From positions 930,001 through 994,000 of the forward strand of contig CAWGZY010000003.1 in the NCBI GenBank assembly GCA_963827085.1: 64,000 bases of DNA. The letters are read 5' to 3'. This DNA comes from JAGVPT01 sp963827085. GTDB lineage: Bacteria; Bacteroidota; Ignavibacteria; UBA10030; UBA8401. A program made the translations under genes and the position numbers. Below the pieces are notes generated by a model that was not told the DNA's origin, did not search any database, and worked only from the letters and a program-made list of their open reading frames with translations. Position 1 is the stretch's first letter. Each line of letters begins with the position of its first letter. Below are positions 9,599-18,100 of this stretch, piece by piece.

Positions 9599-10034
9599 GA
9601 CGGTGTGTCGTTCCAACCTTATTCATTTGTAAAACAAAACTATTATTGGCGATCGGCTGGCTGAAAAGAGTGGTTGGACTGCTTGGTACCATATCAAGAG
9701 AATACCAGGCAATTGGCGTGTTCAACATTCCAGCTTGAGAGATGCTCCAGGAAATGGTGTCGGTCGTCGTGTTCGTCCAGCGGTTGGTGAAATATGGGGC
9801 GATTGCGGCCTCCCCGGCTTTGAATACAGTTTTGCAGCAATGGGAACTTTGAAAAGAGGAGTTGCAGAATTATTTCTAAGATACAGTGTATCGCTATACA
9901 CACCCGCATTTTTGAAATACATAAATAAGAGCGTTCAATGAATCGGCAACAACAACGTTACGAATTGAAGAACAAAAATGTGTTTATCGTATAGCTGCTG
10001 TCAATCCTCAATTTGTTTATGGATGTATTGCTGA
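9599..10034 (-). pseudogene. Internal segment with several frame breaks (giant T9SS cargo protein)
   Basis: Three or more short frames carry recognisable pieces of the repeat protein. YQQF-LISNTSINKLRIDSS (after one added T near 10035) and NAGVYSDTLYLRNNSATPLF match the ASH-type repeats upstream (ISNSTVNLLTIDSIYT; FTDTLYLRNNSASAL). They are followed by KAGEAAIAPYFTNRWTNTTT and FSQPIANNSFVLQMNKVGTT. Because the pieces stay in protein order with only one-base slips, this is coding sequence with indels rather than spacer. Confidence 0.6.
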
Positions 10035-11876
10035 TCAGAATTGCTGATAGGTTGAATCGGACGCCGGCACAAGTCCGAAATTAATCGCTGACTTGTTCAC
10101 GCCGATGACCGGATACGGCGATGTTCCGTTTAACGGTACCTTCACAACACCTGCGTCAGAGATAACCGTCATTGTATCGATGACCGTTCCGAATAACGCC
10201 GGCTTAAAGACTATCCGCAATGTCGTGCTGTCAAAACCCGAAATACCTGCCGTTTTCGGCGACACGGTGAAAGCGTTATTTGTCGTGGTGATATTGCTGA
10301 TTGACAATGGAATGGTTGAAGCGTTCCGTGCATACACCGTGGTAACCGCCCAATCCTGAAGAGCCCGGTCAGGGAAAAATATCCCGTTTTGTGATGATAT
10401 CAGCAACGGCGATGGGCAGTTCCCGGTTAACGGTACCTTCACAAGAGCCGATGCTGAGTTGTTTCTAAGGTACAGCGTATCGGTAAAACCCGCCACCGCA
10501 ACCGGAGAAAACACCACGGCAATGCTATCGATTGCCGGAATTGAAATATTTGTTTTGGAAACCTTAAAGACCGACGTTTTCGTATAGATAGAATCGATCG
10601 TCAACAAGTTAACGGTAGAATTAGAAATTTGCAGCATCAGCTGTTTTGAGGAATCGCGCGCGACATTTCCGAAATTGAGTGACGATTGATTGAGCCCTAG
10701 TGTCGGAGTCGGCGATGATCCGGACAATGGTACTTTTATTAATGCTGAAGTTGAATTATTCCGGAGATACAACGTATCTATGAAACTCCCAAAAACGAGT
10801 GGTGTAAACGTTATCACAACACTGTCGCTCGTACTGACCGAATCTTTTGTTTTGTTAACAGCAAAGAGCGATGTCCTCGTATAAATAGAATCGACAGACA
10901 GCGTATTGATTGATGAGTTTGTTATCTGTACGGATTGCAACTTTGGGGAATTGCGCACAACAATTCCGAAATTGAGCGACGGTTGGCTGACAGCTAGCGT
11001 TGGATACGGCGACGTTCCGGTAACCGCAATTGTATCCGGTCCCAACGGGTCATTGCTCGCAATGAGTATCTTGCCACTGAAATTACCAAAGGATGTCGGT
11101 GTGAAACGAATAGTATCTGTGAAGAGTGAATCAAACGGTATGTTCCTGACCGTTGGTCTTGGACTAAATACAGGGTTTGTCGAGGTGATGGCTGTTATTT
11201 TTAATGTGTCCCCCCCCTCATTTGTCATTGCCGCAGTTGTGTCTTTAAACTGACCAAGTTTATACTGGCCGAAATTAATTTGTTGCACGGGTGAAGAGAA
11301 CACGACCAGTGGTCTCGAGCCATTTTCATATCCAGTCGCGGCATGAAAACTAGCCAGATTCGCATAGGTGGTTTGGGAAGGGTATACTCCTGTAATAAAT
11401 CTTCCGATCCCGTGGAAATTGTTATGGGTTGACGTAATATTTGAACTTTCAAAGTCGTCCCAATTTGTATTGACATAATTGCCTGTAATCGTGTTATTCT
11501 CGAAAACAATAGCTCCCGTTCCTGTGAAAGAACTTACTACTTGCCCCCCCCCGTTCACATCCATAACGCAATTAGTGGCACTCGTTTGAGTTGCACCGCG
11601 CTGAGTTACACTAATTCCGGGATTATACCTACCGGCTACGAGGATGGTGTCATTATATGCTACCCAACCCGTTCCGTCCAAGTACATTCCCGCTTCATTG
11701 TTTACAAAATGGCTGTCTCGAACCGTGTCGTTCACATTGTAGAAAGTGTCGAATGAATTACCGGTCGCCGCTCCGGTAGTGTAAATATGGTCCGCCACAA
11801 TTGAAGTATCTTGCTGGAATCCGATGGCACTAAATTCGCCTGTTCCGACTGTGCCGAGAATCGAATCGCTTGATAA
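10035..11876 (-). CDS. Central segment of giant T9SS cargo: beta-helix end plus choice-of-anchor-D (ASH-like) repeats
   Basis: The frame is open to 12098, but genuine sequence starts at about 11876 (SSDSILGTVGTGEF). It finishes the beta-helix with paralogue-matching blocks (GFQQDTSIVADHIYTT; NNFHGIGRFITGVY). It then carries four or more tandem repeats of about 100 residues of the ASH/choice-of-anchor-D type. Each has SLNFGNVARDSSKQ-, IDSIYT-, F(T/S)P- and DTLYLRNNS-like strands. Such repeats are immunoglobulin-like stalk domains. The frame stops at 10035 inside another repeat, so the stop is probably due to an indel. Confidence 0.75.
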   Translation of the reverse strand, partial: LSSDSILGTVGTGEFSAIGFQQDTSIVADHIYTTGAATGNSFDTFYNVNDTVRDSHFVNNEAGMYLDGTGWVAYNDTILVAGRYNPGISVTQRGATQTSATNCVMDVNGGGQVVSSFTGTGAIVFENNTITGNYVNTNWDDFESSNITSTHNNFHGIGRFITGVYPSQTTYANLASFHAATGYENGSRPLVVFSSPVQQINFGQYKLGQFKDTTAAMTNEGGDTLKITAITSTNPVFSPRPTVRNIPFDSLFTDTIRFTPTSFGNFSGKILIASNDPLGPDTIAVTGTSPYPTLAVSQPSLNFGIVVRNSPKLQSVQITNSSINTLSVDSIYTRTSLFAVNKTKDSVSTSDSVVITFTPLVFGSFIDTLYLRNNSTSALIKVPLSGSSPTPTLGLNQSSLNFGNVARDSSKQLMLQISNSTVNLLTIDSIYTKTSVFKVSKTNISIPAIDSIAVVFSPVAVAGFTDTLYLRNNSASALVKVPLTGNCPSPLLISSQNGIFFPDRALQDWAVTTVYARNASTIPLSISNITTTNNAFTVSPKTAGISGFDSTTLRIVFKPALFGTVIDTMTVISDAGVVKVPLNGTSPYPVIGVNKSAINFGLVPASDSTYQQF

Positions 11877-12762
11877 CGTTCGTCGTATCATACGTCCAGA
11901 GATTATTGTGCCCTCCAAATTCATACATTGCTGTGTAGCCTGTCGAATCTGACCTACATGAGTCAATAAGAGAGTTCGACGACATATAAACTGAAATGGC
12001 AATATATCGACAGTTCTTTGTATAGATGTTACGAACGGATAAGTGGTTACAGCTTTGAACACTGCTTCCAATACTGACCCCTGTTTTCCATCGTTCACAA
12101 TCCAAGTCCCTAATTGTCAAATAAGATCCAAAAAAAGAATTTATGTGGAATATCTTTACTTGAGGTGCATTGCCATCCCACGTGCGGACATAGATTGTAT
12201 CCCAACCATTGCTTGCACTCCCTGGACCGTAACTCGATCGCTTAAAGGAATTGAGATACGTCGAAAGACTTTCTGCATTAGAGAGATAGAATTTCGTTTG
12301 TTGGCTGTTCTGTACAATCAGTCTCCATGTCCCTGCCGAATCCTCGAATCCAGTAGAACCAGCGAACATGTTCCCCGCGAAAGCCTGCCAAATACTATCA
12401 TATCCAGGTCTTTTCGTCCAAACGCCCCCTGTCATGTCTCCTATAAACAATGGCTTTGCCCCTGTTCCATAAGAAGCCACGACACACGGTTGTGCGGACG
12501 TTCCGGGAAATGTGGCATATATGCTTCCTACGGAAAAAGTATCGCCACGGTTGAACAGAACTTGATCTCCAGCTACATAAGTCTTTTTGGACACTTGGTC
12601 CATCGTTTTCCAAGGAGTCGATATCGATGTGCCATTATTGGCATCGTTCCCCGTCGACGACGAAACATAATACGTCGTCTGACCAAAGGCAAAACCGCCG
12701 CCGGGCTGGAATAACGGAATGGCGATCAACATCAGAAGAAAGAGGTAGAGTTTTCGCTTCAT
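11877..12762 (-). CDS. Secreted parallel beta-helix protein, N-terminal part of giant T9SS cargo
   Basis: The start at 12762 has a GGAGGG ribosome-binding site 8 bases upstream and yields a signal peptide (MKRKLYLFLLMLIAIP). The mature part begins TTYYVSSSTGNDANNGTS, as in the paralogue at 6432, and has beta-helix strands (LTIRDLDCERWKTGVSI, SLIDSCRSDSTGYTAM). The frame runs to 11830, but the last residues (KRFDSRHSRNRRI) are out of phase. A one-base slip near 11877 joins TTNV to LSSDSILG. The restored polypeptide, 7778-12762, would be about 1,660 residues. Confidence 0.75.
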
Positions 12763-12841
12763 TTCTTTAGCCCTCCGGCAAAAAAAAATAGGAGCAATAT
12801 CCATTCACGATGGTTTTTTTGGGTCCTGCTACGAGAAGCAT

Positions 12842-13348
12842 TCATCCATCACTTGTGCGAATAACTTCAAGAAACTCTGACGGTACCTGAAACGAAACAG
12901 ACTGCTGCACCGCTGCAATCGGCACGATCACGCGCGAGATTCCTTTCACCCGGCTAACAATCCCCTCGATCCCCATGAACGGCCCGGAAATTATTCTAAC
13001 CCTTTCACCGACCTCGAGATACCTTTCGCGCTGCACTTCTTCTGATTTGCCGACCACCCGCCGCAGCCAGTCTATGTGCAGCTCGGGAATCCGCGAGGGC
13101 TTGTTCCTGATGCCGACAATCCGTACAACACCGTTTGTCCTCAGGATTGTCTCCCTGTCCCGCAAATCGGTCTTGACGAAAATGTATCCCCGGAAGAGAG
13201 GCTCCATCACTTTTTTCTTCCGGTCGCTCCATACGTGCAACTCTTCGATCAACGGAAGGAATTGTTCAATGCCTTTCCTCTCCAACTCCTGGGCTACTTT
13301 CTTTTCGTACCTGCTGCGCAGATAAAGAGCATACCATTCTGGTAGCAC
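12842..13348 (-). CDS. NusG/RfaH-like transcription antiterminator (UpxY type)
   Basis: This NGN-domain protein of about 168 residues (EWYALYLRSRYEKKVAQEL, then PLFRGYIFVKTD and a VVRIVG strand) has a C-terminal KOW-like part (VGERVRIISGPFMGIEG). Specialised NusG paralogues at the head of capsule operons let RNA polymerase read through long polysaccharide operons, as UpxY does in Bacteroides. I prefer the GTG at 13348, just before LPEWYAL; an ATG at 13411 would add 21 residues not expected in the family. It lies directly upstream of the long beta-helix gene, which fits local antitermination. Confidence 0.88.
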   Translation of the reverse strand: MLPEWYALYLRSRYEKKVAQELERKGIEQFLPLIEELHVWSDRKKKVMEPLFRGYIFVKTDLRDRETILRTNGVVRIVGIRNKPSRIPELHIDWLRRVVGKSEEVQRERYLEVGERVRIISGPFMGIEGIVSRVKGISRVIVPIAAVQQSVSFQVPSEFLEVIRTSDG

Positions 13349-13471
13349 TCGTGCCGTTCCTAAAAATTGTCTTTGTAAAAACGTAGCTCGCGCAAAGTCG
13401 CCAGGGCGCAAAATGATACGGAACCAGAATCTTTGCGCCTTTGAGAGCGATTTTTTTTTAGGTGCCTCATA

Positions 13472-13981
13472 TTACTTTTTCGTATATAAAAGAACCTGTG
13501 TAACGGCTATCGTAACCGCCGAGGCCTCGACAACCACCTCGAAGGCATCCCTGAACTTCGACCAGTTTGTCCGGTTCACCAGAATTATATCCCCCGGTGC
13601 AAGCTGTAAATCTTCCTGTTTTACCGTAGAAAGATCTTCCAGATCAACGTGAATTTCCCGGCGCGTGGTTTTTTCTCCCTTTCCGTCGATCCGGATGATA
13701 TTCACTTTACTCAGAGAGCCGTCGGGTGTAGGTCCGCCGGCTAACGAAATTAAGTTGATCAGGTCAATCGAACTTGCAATTTCGTACCGGCCCGGTCTTT
13801 CAACAAATCCTATCACATTCACGATAATAGTGAGATCGTTGGGGCGCGCAAAATAAAAGTTTGTGCTTGTCGTTCCCACCGATGTAGCCGATAGAAAAGA
13901 ACTGGGATTGACCTGCGCCTTTGCGTCTGTGAGGCACAGCATCAGGCATCCGGCAAACACAACGCTGCAAAATTTTCTCAT
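13472..13981 (-). CDS. SLBB-domain polysaccharide export protein (short Wza-like)
   Basis: The start at ATG 13981 follows GAGGGT at about 10 bases and gives a signal peptide (MRKFCSVVFAGCLMLCLTDA). The core is a single SLBB beta-grasp domain (VIGFVERPGRYEI, then LISLAGGPTPDGSLSKV) plus a C-terminal hydrophobic segment (VVVEASAVTIAVTQVLLY). At about 169 residues it is much shorter than Wza and lacks the usual N-terminal export motif, so it may be an accessory periplasmic protein. It is next to the Wzc-like gene. Confidence 0.8.
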   Translation of the reverse strand: MRKFCSVVFAGCLMLCLTDAKAQVNPSSFLSATSVGTTSTNFYFARPNDLTIIVNVIGFVERPGRYEIASSIDLINLISLAGGPTPDGSLSKVNIIRIDGKGEKTTRREIHVDLEDLSTVKQEDLQLAPGDIILVNRTNWSKFRDAFEVVVEASAVTIAVTQVLLYTKK

Positions 13982-13999
13982 GGTGTTATTGACCCTCAA

Positions 14000-14456
14000 T
14001 TTTAGTGGAATCTCAAGAACACGTTATTTCATCTTTCCCGACGGTCGAAGACTCGACTCGGCGAGGTTGACGACCCATCGGGTCGCTCCACGAATCTACA
14101 ATTCGTAGAATCGTAGATTGACGATGCGTCCCACCTAAACGAGATTTGCTCATCCTTCGATGCGCTCTCCCGCTCTTCGAGCGGTATCGCTTACTCAGGA
14201 TGAACATGCTTTTTTGTAAGCATAAATAAAGTCTGTTCATCCTGAGCAAGTGAGCGGAGCGAACGCGTCGAAGGACATCCTGAGCAAGTCCCGATGTTTT
14301 TTATCGGGAGCGTCTGGCGAAGCCATGCCTTCGGCAGAAGGGTCGGCAAAAGTTCATTTTGAGATATCTTTTCGTATCTCAGTTTGGTTGCTCTGGATGT
14401 CCGCAGAGGCGGACATGACGCTCATTTTTTGCGATACTTCAAACCGAAACACTGAC
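14000..14456. repeat. REP-like palindromic repeats between wzc-like and export genes
   Basis: No gene is seen. The stretch holds short inverted repeats of the GTTCATCCTGAGCAAGTGAG family in both orientations around 14205-14275. It also holds a hairpin TCCCGAT-(N7)-ATCGGGA at about 14289-14312 and a CTGGCGAAGCCATGCC-type micro-hairpin followed by CTTCGGCAGAAG. Another small palindrome (ACGAATCTACAATTCGT) is at about 14089-14105. Confidence 0.65.
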
Positions 14457-14798
14457 TCAGGTATGAGATTCCAATCGCTGGTTCGTAGAACTTTTTGATT
14501 TCTTCTTCCCATTCGAGCCGTAGTATCCTGATTCATAACCATAGTAGCCATTCGGGTGGCCGTAGGCATAAGAGCCGAATGAAGCCCGTATGTCAAAGTT
14601 ATTCAAAACCACGCCGAGCATTTTCACATCGAAGTTGTGAAGCAGCTCGACAGCGGACAGAAGGGCGTTTACCCTCGTCGTCCCGGCGGAAACAACGAGC
14701 ACAACTCCGTCTGCTTCTTTTGCCACCACGGCTGCATCCGTCACGGCCAGCAGCGGCGGCACGTCGGCAAGCACAATATCGTACTCCTGCTTACGGCC
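14457..14798 (-). CDS. C-terminal segment of Wzc-like tyrosine kinase (frameshifted)
   Basis: This segment of about 113 codons carries the Walker B motif (IVLADVPPLL) and the end of the BY-kinase fold (GVVLVVSAGTTRVNALL). A tyrosine/glycine-rich tail of the autophosphorylation-cluster type follows (YAYGHPNGYYGYESGYYG, then KKKSKS). In this frame the first ATG falls beyond the Walker B motif. One extra C in the CCC run at 14797-14799 joins MKDFIRGRKQEYDIVLADV without loss. It therefore belongs to the gene starting at 16816. Confidence 0.8.
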   Translation of the reverse strand, partial: GRKQEYDIVLADVPPLLAVTDAAVVAKEADGVVLVVSAGTTRVNALLSAVELLHNFDVKMLGVVLNNFDIRASFGSYAYGHPNGYYGYESGYYGSNGKKKSKSSTNQRLESHT

Positions 14799-16816
14799 CG
14801 GATGAAATCCTTCATTCCATTTGAACCAAGAAGTTCGGAAGGATTGTCCGGCAGCTCTCCGGAAGCAATGATGTCGAGGTTCTGGAAAACTCCCCGCTGG
14901 CGTACATCCTCAAGACTCGCATCGCCGGTCAGAAAACCGGCAAGCCCCTTCTCGTGTGTCAGCCCGAATAATTCGTGGATCGCCGGACGCCGTAGGTCTG
15001 CGTTCACGAGCAATACTTTTTTCTCCGCCTGCGCGAGTGAGATGGCAAGATTGCATACCGTAGTCGTTTTTCCTTCTCCTGGAATTGCGCTTGTCATCAT
15101 GATGCATCGGGGCGAGTTTTCTTCCTGGGTCGCCAGCACACTCGTCCGCAAATGCCGGTATGACTCGGCAATGGGTCCGAACGGTCTGTAAAAAGAGACA
15201 AGGTGCACATCGAGCGGAGATCGCGGGGTGCTCCCCTTGGCATCTTCATTGATCTTCTTTATTTCGTGCTTCATACTGCTGACCGTCGAGAGGGGGATAA
15301 ACCCGTGACGCTTTAAGTCTTCCGGCGTTCGGACACGCACGTCGATAAATCCCCACAGGAATGTGATGAAGACACCAAGAGTGAGTCCGGCGATAAACCC
15401 GAAAACAAGAAAGACGCGAAGCCGCGTCCCCACGGGCTTCACCGGTACAACGGCCGGGTCGACAATGTTCACATATCCGAATTCCGATTTTTCCTGTATC
15501 GCCGTTTCGTTATATTTTTCTTCGACAAGCAGGTAGAGCTTTTCGTTGCTCATCTTCGTCCGCTGCAATCGCGCCAGATCCATGCTCTTCTTCGGGATCT
15601 GATTGAATTTTTTCTCATAGTCCTGGATAACGCCGTCGAGCGCATTTTTTCGTGCGTCGAGAGCCTGCAGTTCGATGCTCTGCTCGATGATTCTCTGTTT
15701 TGCCTCGGCGAGAAAAGACCCTCCCCCTCCCGCCTGGTTCCCCGTGCCGGGAAGCACCGACTTAAGGAATTCCTCTGTACGGCCTGCAAGCGTTTTTTTC
15801 AGCGATGCTATCTGCTGGTCTATTTCCTTCAACTTGTCCGAATAGAGTTTTTGATCGACAAGATCGGGGTTTTGCGCGGTGACAATATCGCGCTGCACTT
15901 CGAGTTTCGCTATCTGTTCCTGGAGAAGACTGATGTAGCTGTCGTTTGATTCTTCAATCGTCTTTGCAGAACTCTGTCCCAGCTTTTCAAATTCTTCCTT
16001 GTACGAGGCGAGCGTTTTCAACCTCGAGCTTTTGTCTACATCGATGGCATCGCGCTGAGCCTCAAGCGCCGATAATTGGTCTACAACTTTGTTTCCTTCC
16101 GCATCGAGTGATACGACACCGGAAGAACGCATGTACTCCTGCAGGTTATTTTCGGCTGAGTCCAGCAAGGTTTTCCTGGAGTCGAGCTGCGACTGCAGAA
16201 ACTCGCGGATCGCCGTGGTGCGGAGACGGCTCGCCTGCAGATTCTGTGAGGCGTAAATTTCGGTATACACATTGGCAATGAGTGCGGCTTGCACGGGGTC
16301 GCCGCTGCTCGCAGTGATTTTGACAATATCGGTTTCATGGATCGGCGTAAAATAGACGGCTCCCGACAACCGTTCTGCTACCTCGTCGACGGTTGCCAGC
16401 GAATCTCTACTCCCCGCCCCCGGGGCCAATATAGGTATGATCCTCGTCTTTTTGTCGTTGATGAATTTTTGGGAAAGAAGTGCTTCGGCTACGGCCTGCA
16501 AAGTGGACCGGGATTTCAGGATTTCAATTTCGTTTGTAATCTTGGTCGACGCCGTCGCTCCCGTGAAATCGAACATAGGACCCGCTTTATCGTTCGGCTT
16601 TGTTTCGATCAATACAAGCGAGCTTGCTTCATACAGAGGTTTTGTGTCGAGCGCATACAGGCCGGCAAGACCGGTAACCACAAACACCGAAGCCAGGATA
16701 ATCCATTTCCCTCGGAGAAGAATTGCCACGTATTCCCACAAAGGGGACACAATCGGGCCGTCACTGTGATGTTCATTGCGCTGGTTATTGCTTTGCGCTT
16801 CCCGTTGAGAATTCAT
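14798..16816 (-). CDS. Wzc-like polysaccharide co-polymerase / BY-kinase (frameshifted near 3' end)
   Basis: The product has an N-terminal Wzz domain with a transmembrane helix (about residues 35-55, WIILASVFVVTGLAGLYAL). A long coiled-coil periplasmic region and a GNVR-type block (KSMDLARLQRTKMSNEKLY) follow, then a second helix (FLVFGFIAGLTLGVFITFL). A cytoplasmic CpsD-like kinase has Walker A SAIPGEGKTTT and Walker A' LLVNADLRRP. Walker B and the tyrosine tail are in the downstream frame. Such proteins set polymer length and couple polymerisation to export through phosphorylation cycles. It is the first gene of the locus. Confidence 0.88.
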
Positions 16817-16889
16817 CTGAATATCCTATTCGTAAATATGTTTGCAGTCTGGGGAGTGTCTATAACTTATAGAGATAAAGCCTGACGTG

Positions 16890-17403
16890 AGGGTAATGCT
16901 TCCTTTTTCTTTATCACCCTGAGCGGAGCGAATGCCGAAGGCATCCTCCGAAGGAGTCCTTTGGACCCTTGGGAGGGTCTGGAGTGTGCGAGGGCATTTT
17001 GTAACGCAATCTCTTTTCGTTGACTCTCCCCCGCGCTGCCCAGATTCTCGGAATGACATGGACTCTACTTTTCATTTGTCAGCCTGAGGGTCTGGAGCGT
17101 GCGGGGGGATTTTGTAACGCAATCTCTCTTCGTTGACTCTCCCCCCGCACTGTCCGGATTCTCGGAATGATACAGACTCCTTCTCCATACTGTCACTCCG
17201 AGCGGAGCGAGTGCCAAAGGCCTCCTCCGAAGGAGTCCTTTGGACCCTTGGGAGGGTCTGGAATGTGCGAGGGCATTTTGTAACGCAATCTTTTTTCGTT
17301 GACCCTCCCCCCGCGCTGTCCGGATTCCTCACTGCGCTTCGCTCCGTTCGGAATGACAATCCTTCTACCATGTCACCCTGAGGGTCTGGATTGTGCGGGG
17401 GGC
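16890..17403. repeat. Dispersed REP-like repeats, left side of GIY-YIG gene
   Basis: Three copies of a repeat of roughly 160-250 bases are present. Each has an arm GGGTCTGGAGTGTGCG, a loop holding TTTTGTAACGCAATCTC, and a closing arm CCAGATTCTCGGAATGACA. Copies at 16915 and 17195 carry a 42-nt stack of micro-hairpins (16933-16974 in the first). The last copy is cut at 17403 just before the nuclease gene; its other arm is at 17733. Confidence 0.8.
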
Positions 17404-17424
17404 GTATTCTGACGAACCTTCAAT

Positions 17425-17703
17425 TCATCGAAGGCTAATATCTTTCCATTCAGGGTTTGTTGATGTAATCAAATTTATTTTCTTTCGCCTCGTCCAGCCT
17501 TTGATCTGCTTTTCTCTTGCAATTGCATCGCGCACGTCATCAAATTCTTCAAAATACACAAGCTTCGAGATTTTATAACGGGATGTGAATCCTGGAATCA
17601 AATGCGATTTATGTTGATCAACGCGCCGCTCCATGCTATTGGTTACCCCCGTATACAATGTCATCGTCTTGTTGGTCATGATGTACGTGTAATACTTATG
17701 CAT
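17425..17703 (-). CDS. GIY-YIG domain endonuclease (single-domain, YhbQ-like)
   Basis: This 92-residue protein has the GIY-YIG core in its relaxed form (YTYIMTNKTMTLYTGVT), the conserved arginine region (NSMERRVDQHK) and the downstream catalytic-acid helix (REKQIKGWTRRKKINLI). Single-domain GIY-YIG proteins are small structure- or site-specific DNA nucleases. The gene lies exactly between two arms of the local dispersed repeat (17372-17403 and 17733-17764), where other copies have only a short loop. This raises the possibility that it is linked to repeat spread. That link is inference from position only. Confidence 0.85.
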   Translation of the reverse strand: MHKYYTYIMTNKTMTLYTGVTNSMERRVDQHKSHLIPGFTSRYKISKLVYFEEFDDVRDAIAREKQIKGWTRRKKINLITSTNPEWKDISLR

Positions 17704-17732
17704 TATTCCCCCCTAAAAAATTACAATGATTA

Positions 17733-18075
17733 ACCCCACGCACATTCCAGATTCTCGGAATGACATGGACTCCTTCTCCGTATTGTCACCCTGAGCGGAG
17801 CGAAGGGTCTGGATTGTGTGTGGGCATTTTGTAACACAATCTCTTTTCGTTGACTCTCCCCCGCGCTATCCGAATTCTCGGAATGACATGGACTCCTTCT
17901 CCGTATTGTCACCCCGAGCAGAGCGAGGGGTCTGGAGCGTGCGGGGGGATTTTGTAACGCAATCTCTCTTCGTTGACTCTCCCCCCGCACTGTCCGGATT
18001 CTCGGAATGACATGGACTCTACTTTTCATTTGTCAGCCTGAGGGTCTGGAGTGCGCGCGGGAAAAGAATAACTAC
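17733..18075. repeat. Dispersed REP-like repeats, right side of GIY-YIG gene
   Basis: The stretch begins with the closing arm CCAGATTCTCGGAATGACA that pairs with the arm ending at 17403. Two further repeat copies follow. The copy at 17785-17813 (GTCACCCTGAGCGGAGCGAA then GGGTCTGGA) lacks the micro-hairpin and so gives the empty-site sequence. No gene is seen. Confidence 0.8.
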
Positions 18076-18100
18076 GATGTTGCTTTGTTCAACGATCGCG

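Noticed and set aside
14741..14820. Programmed frameshift in the Wzc-like gene
   Set aside because: There is no slippery heptamer or downstream stimulator, and similar one-base breaks occur across the whole locus, so an indel error or mutation is simpler.
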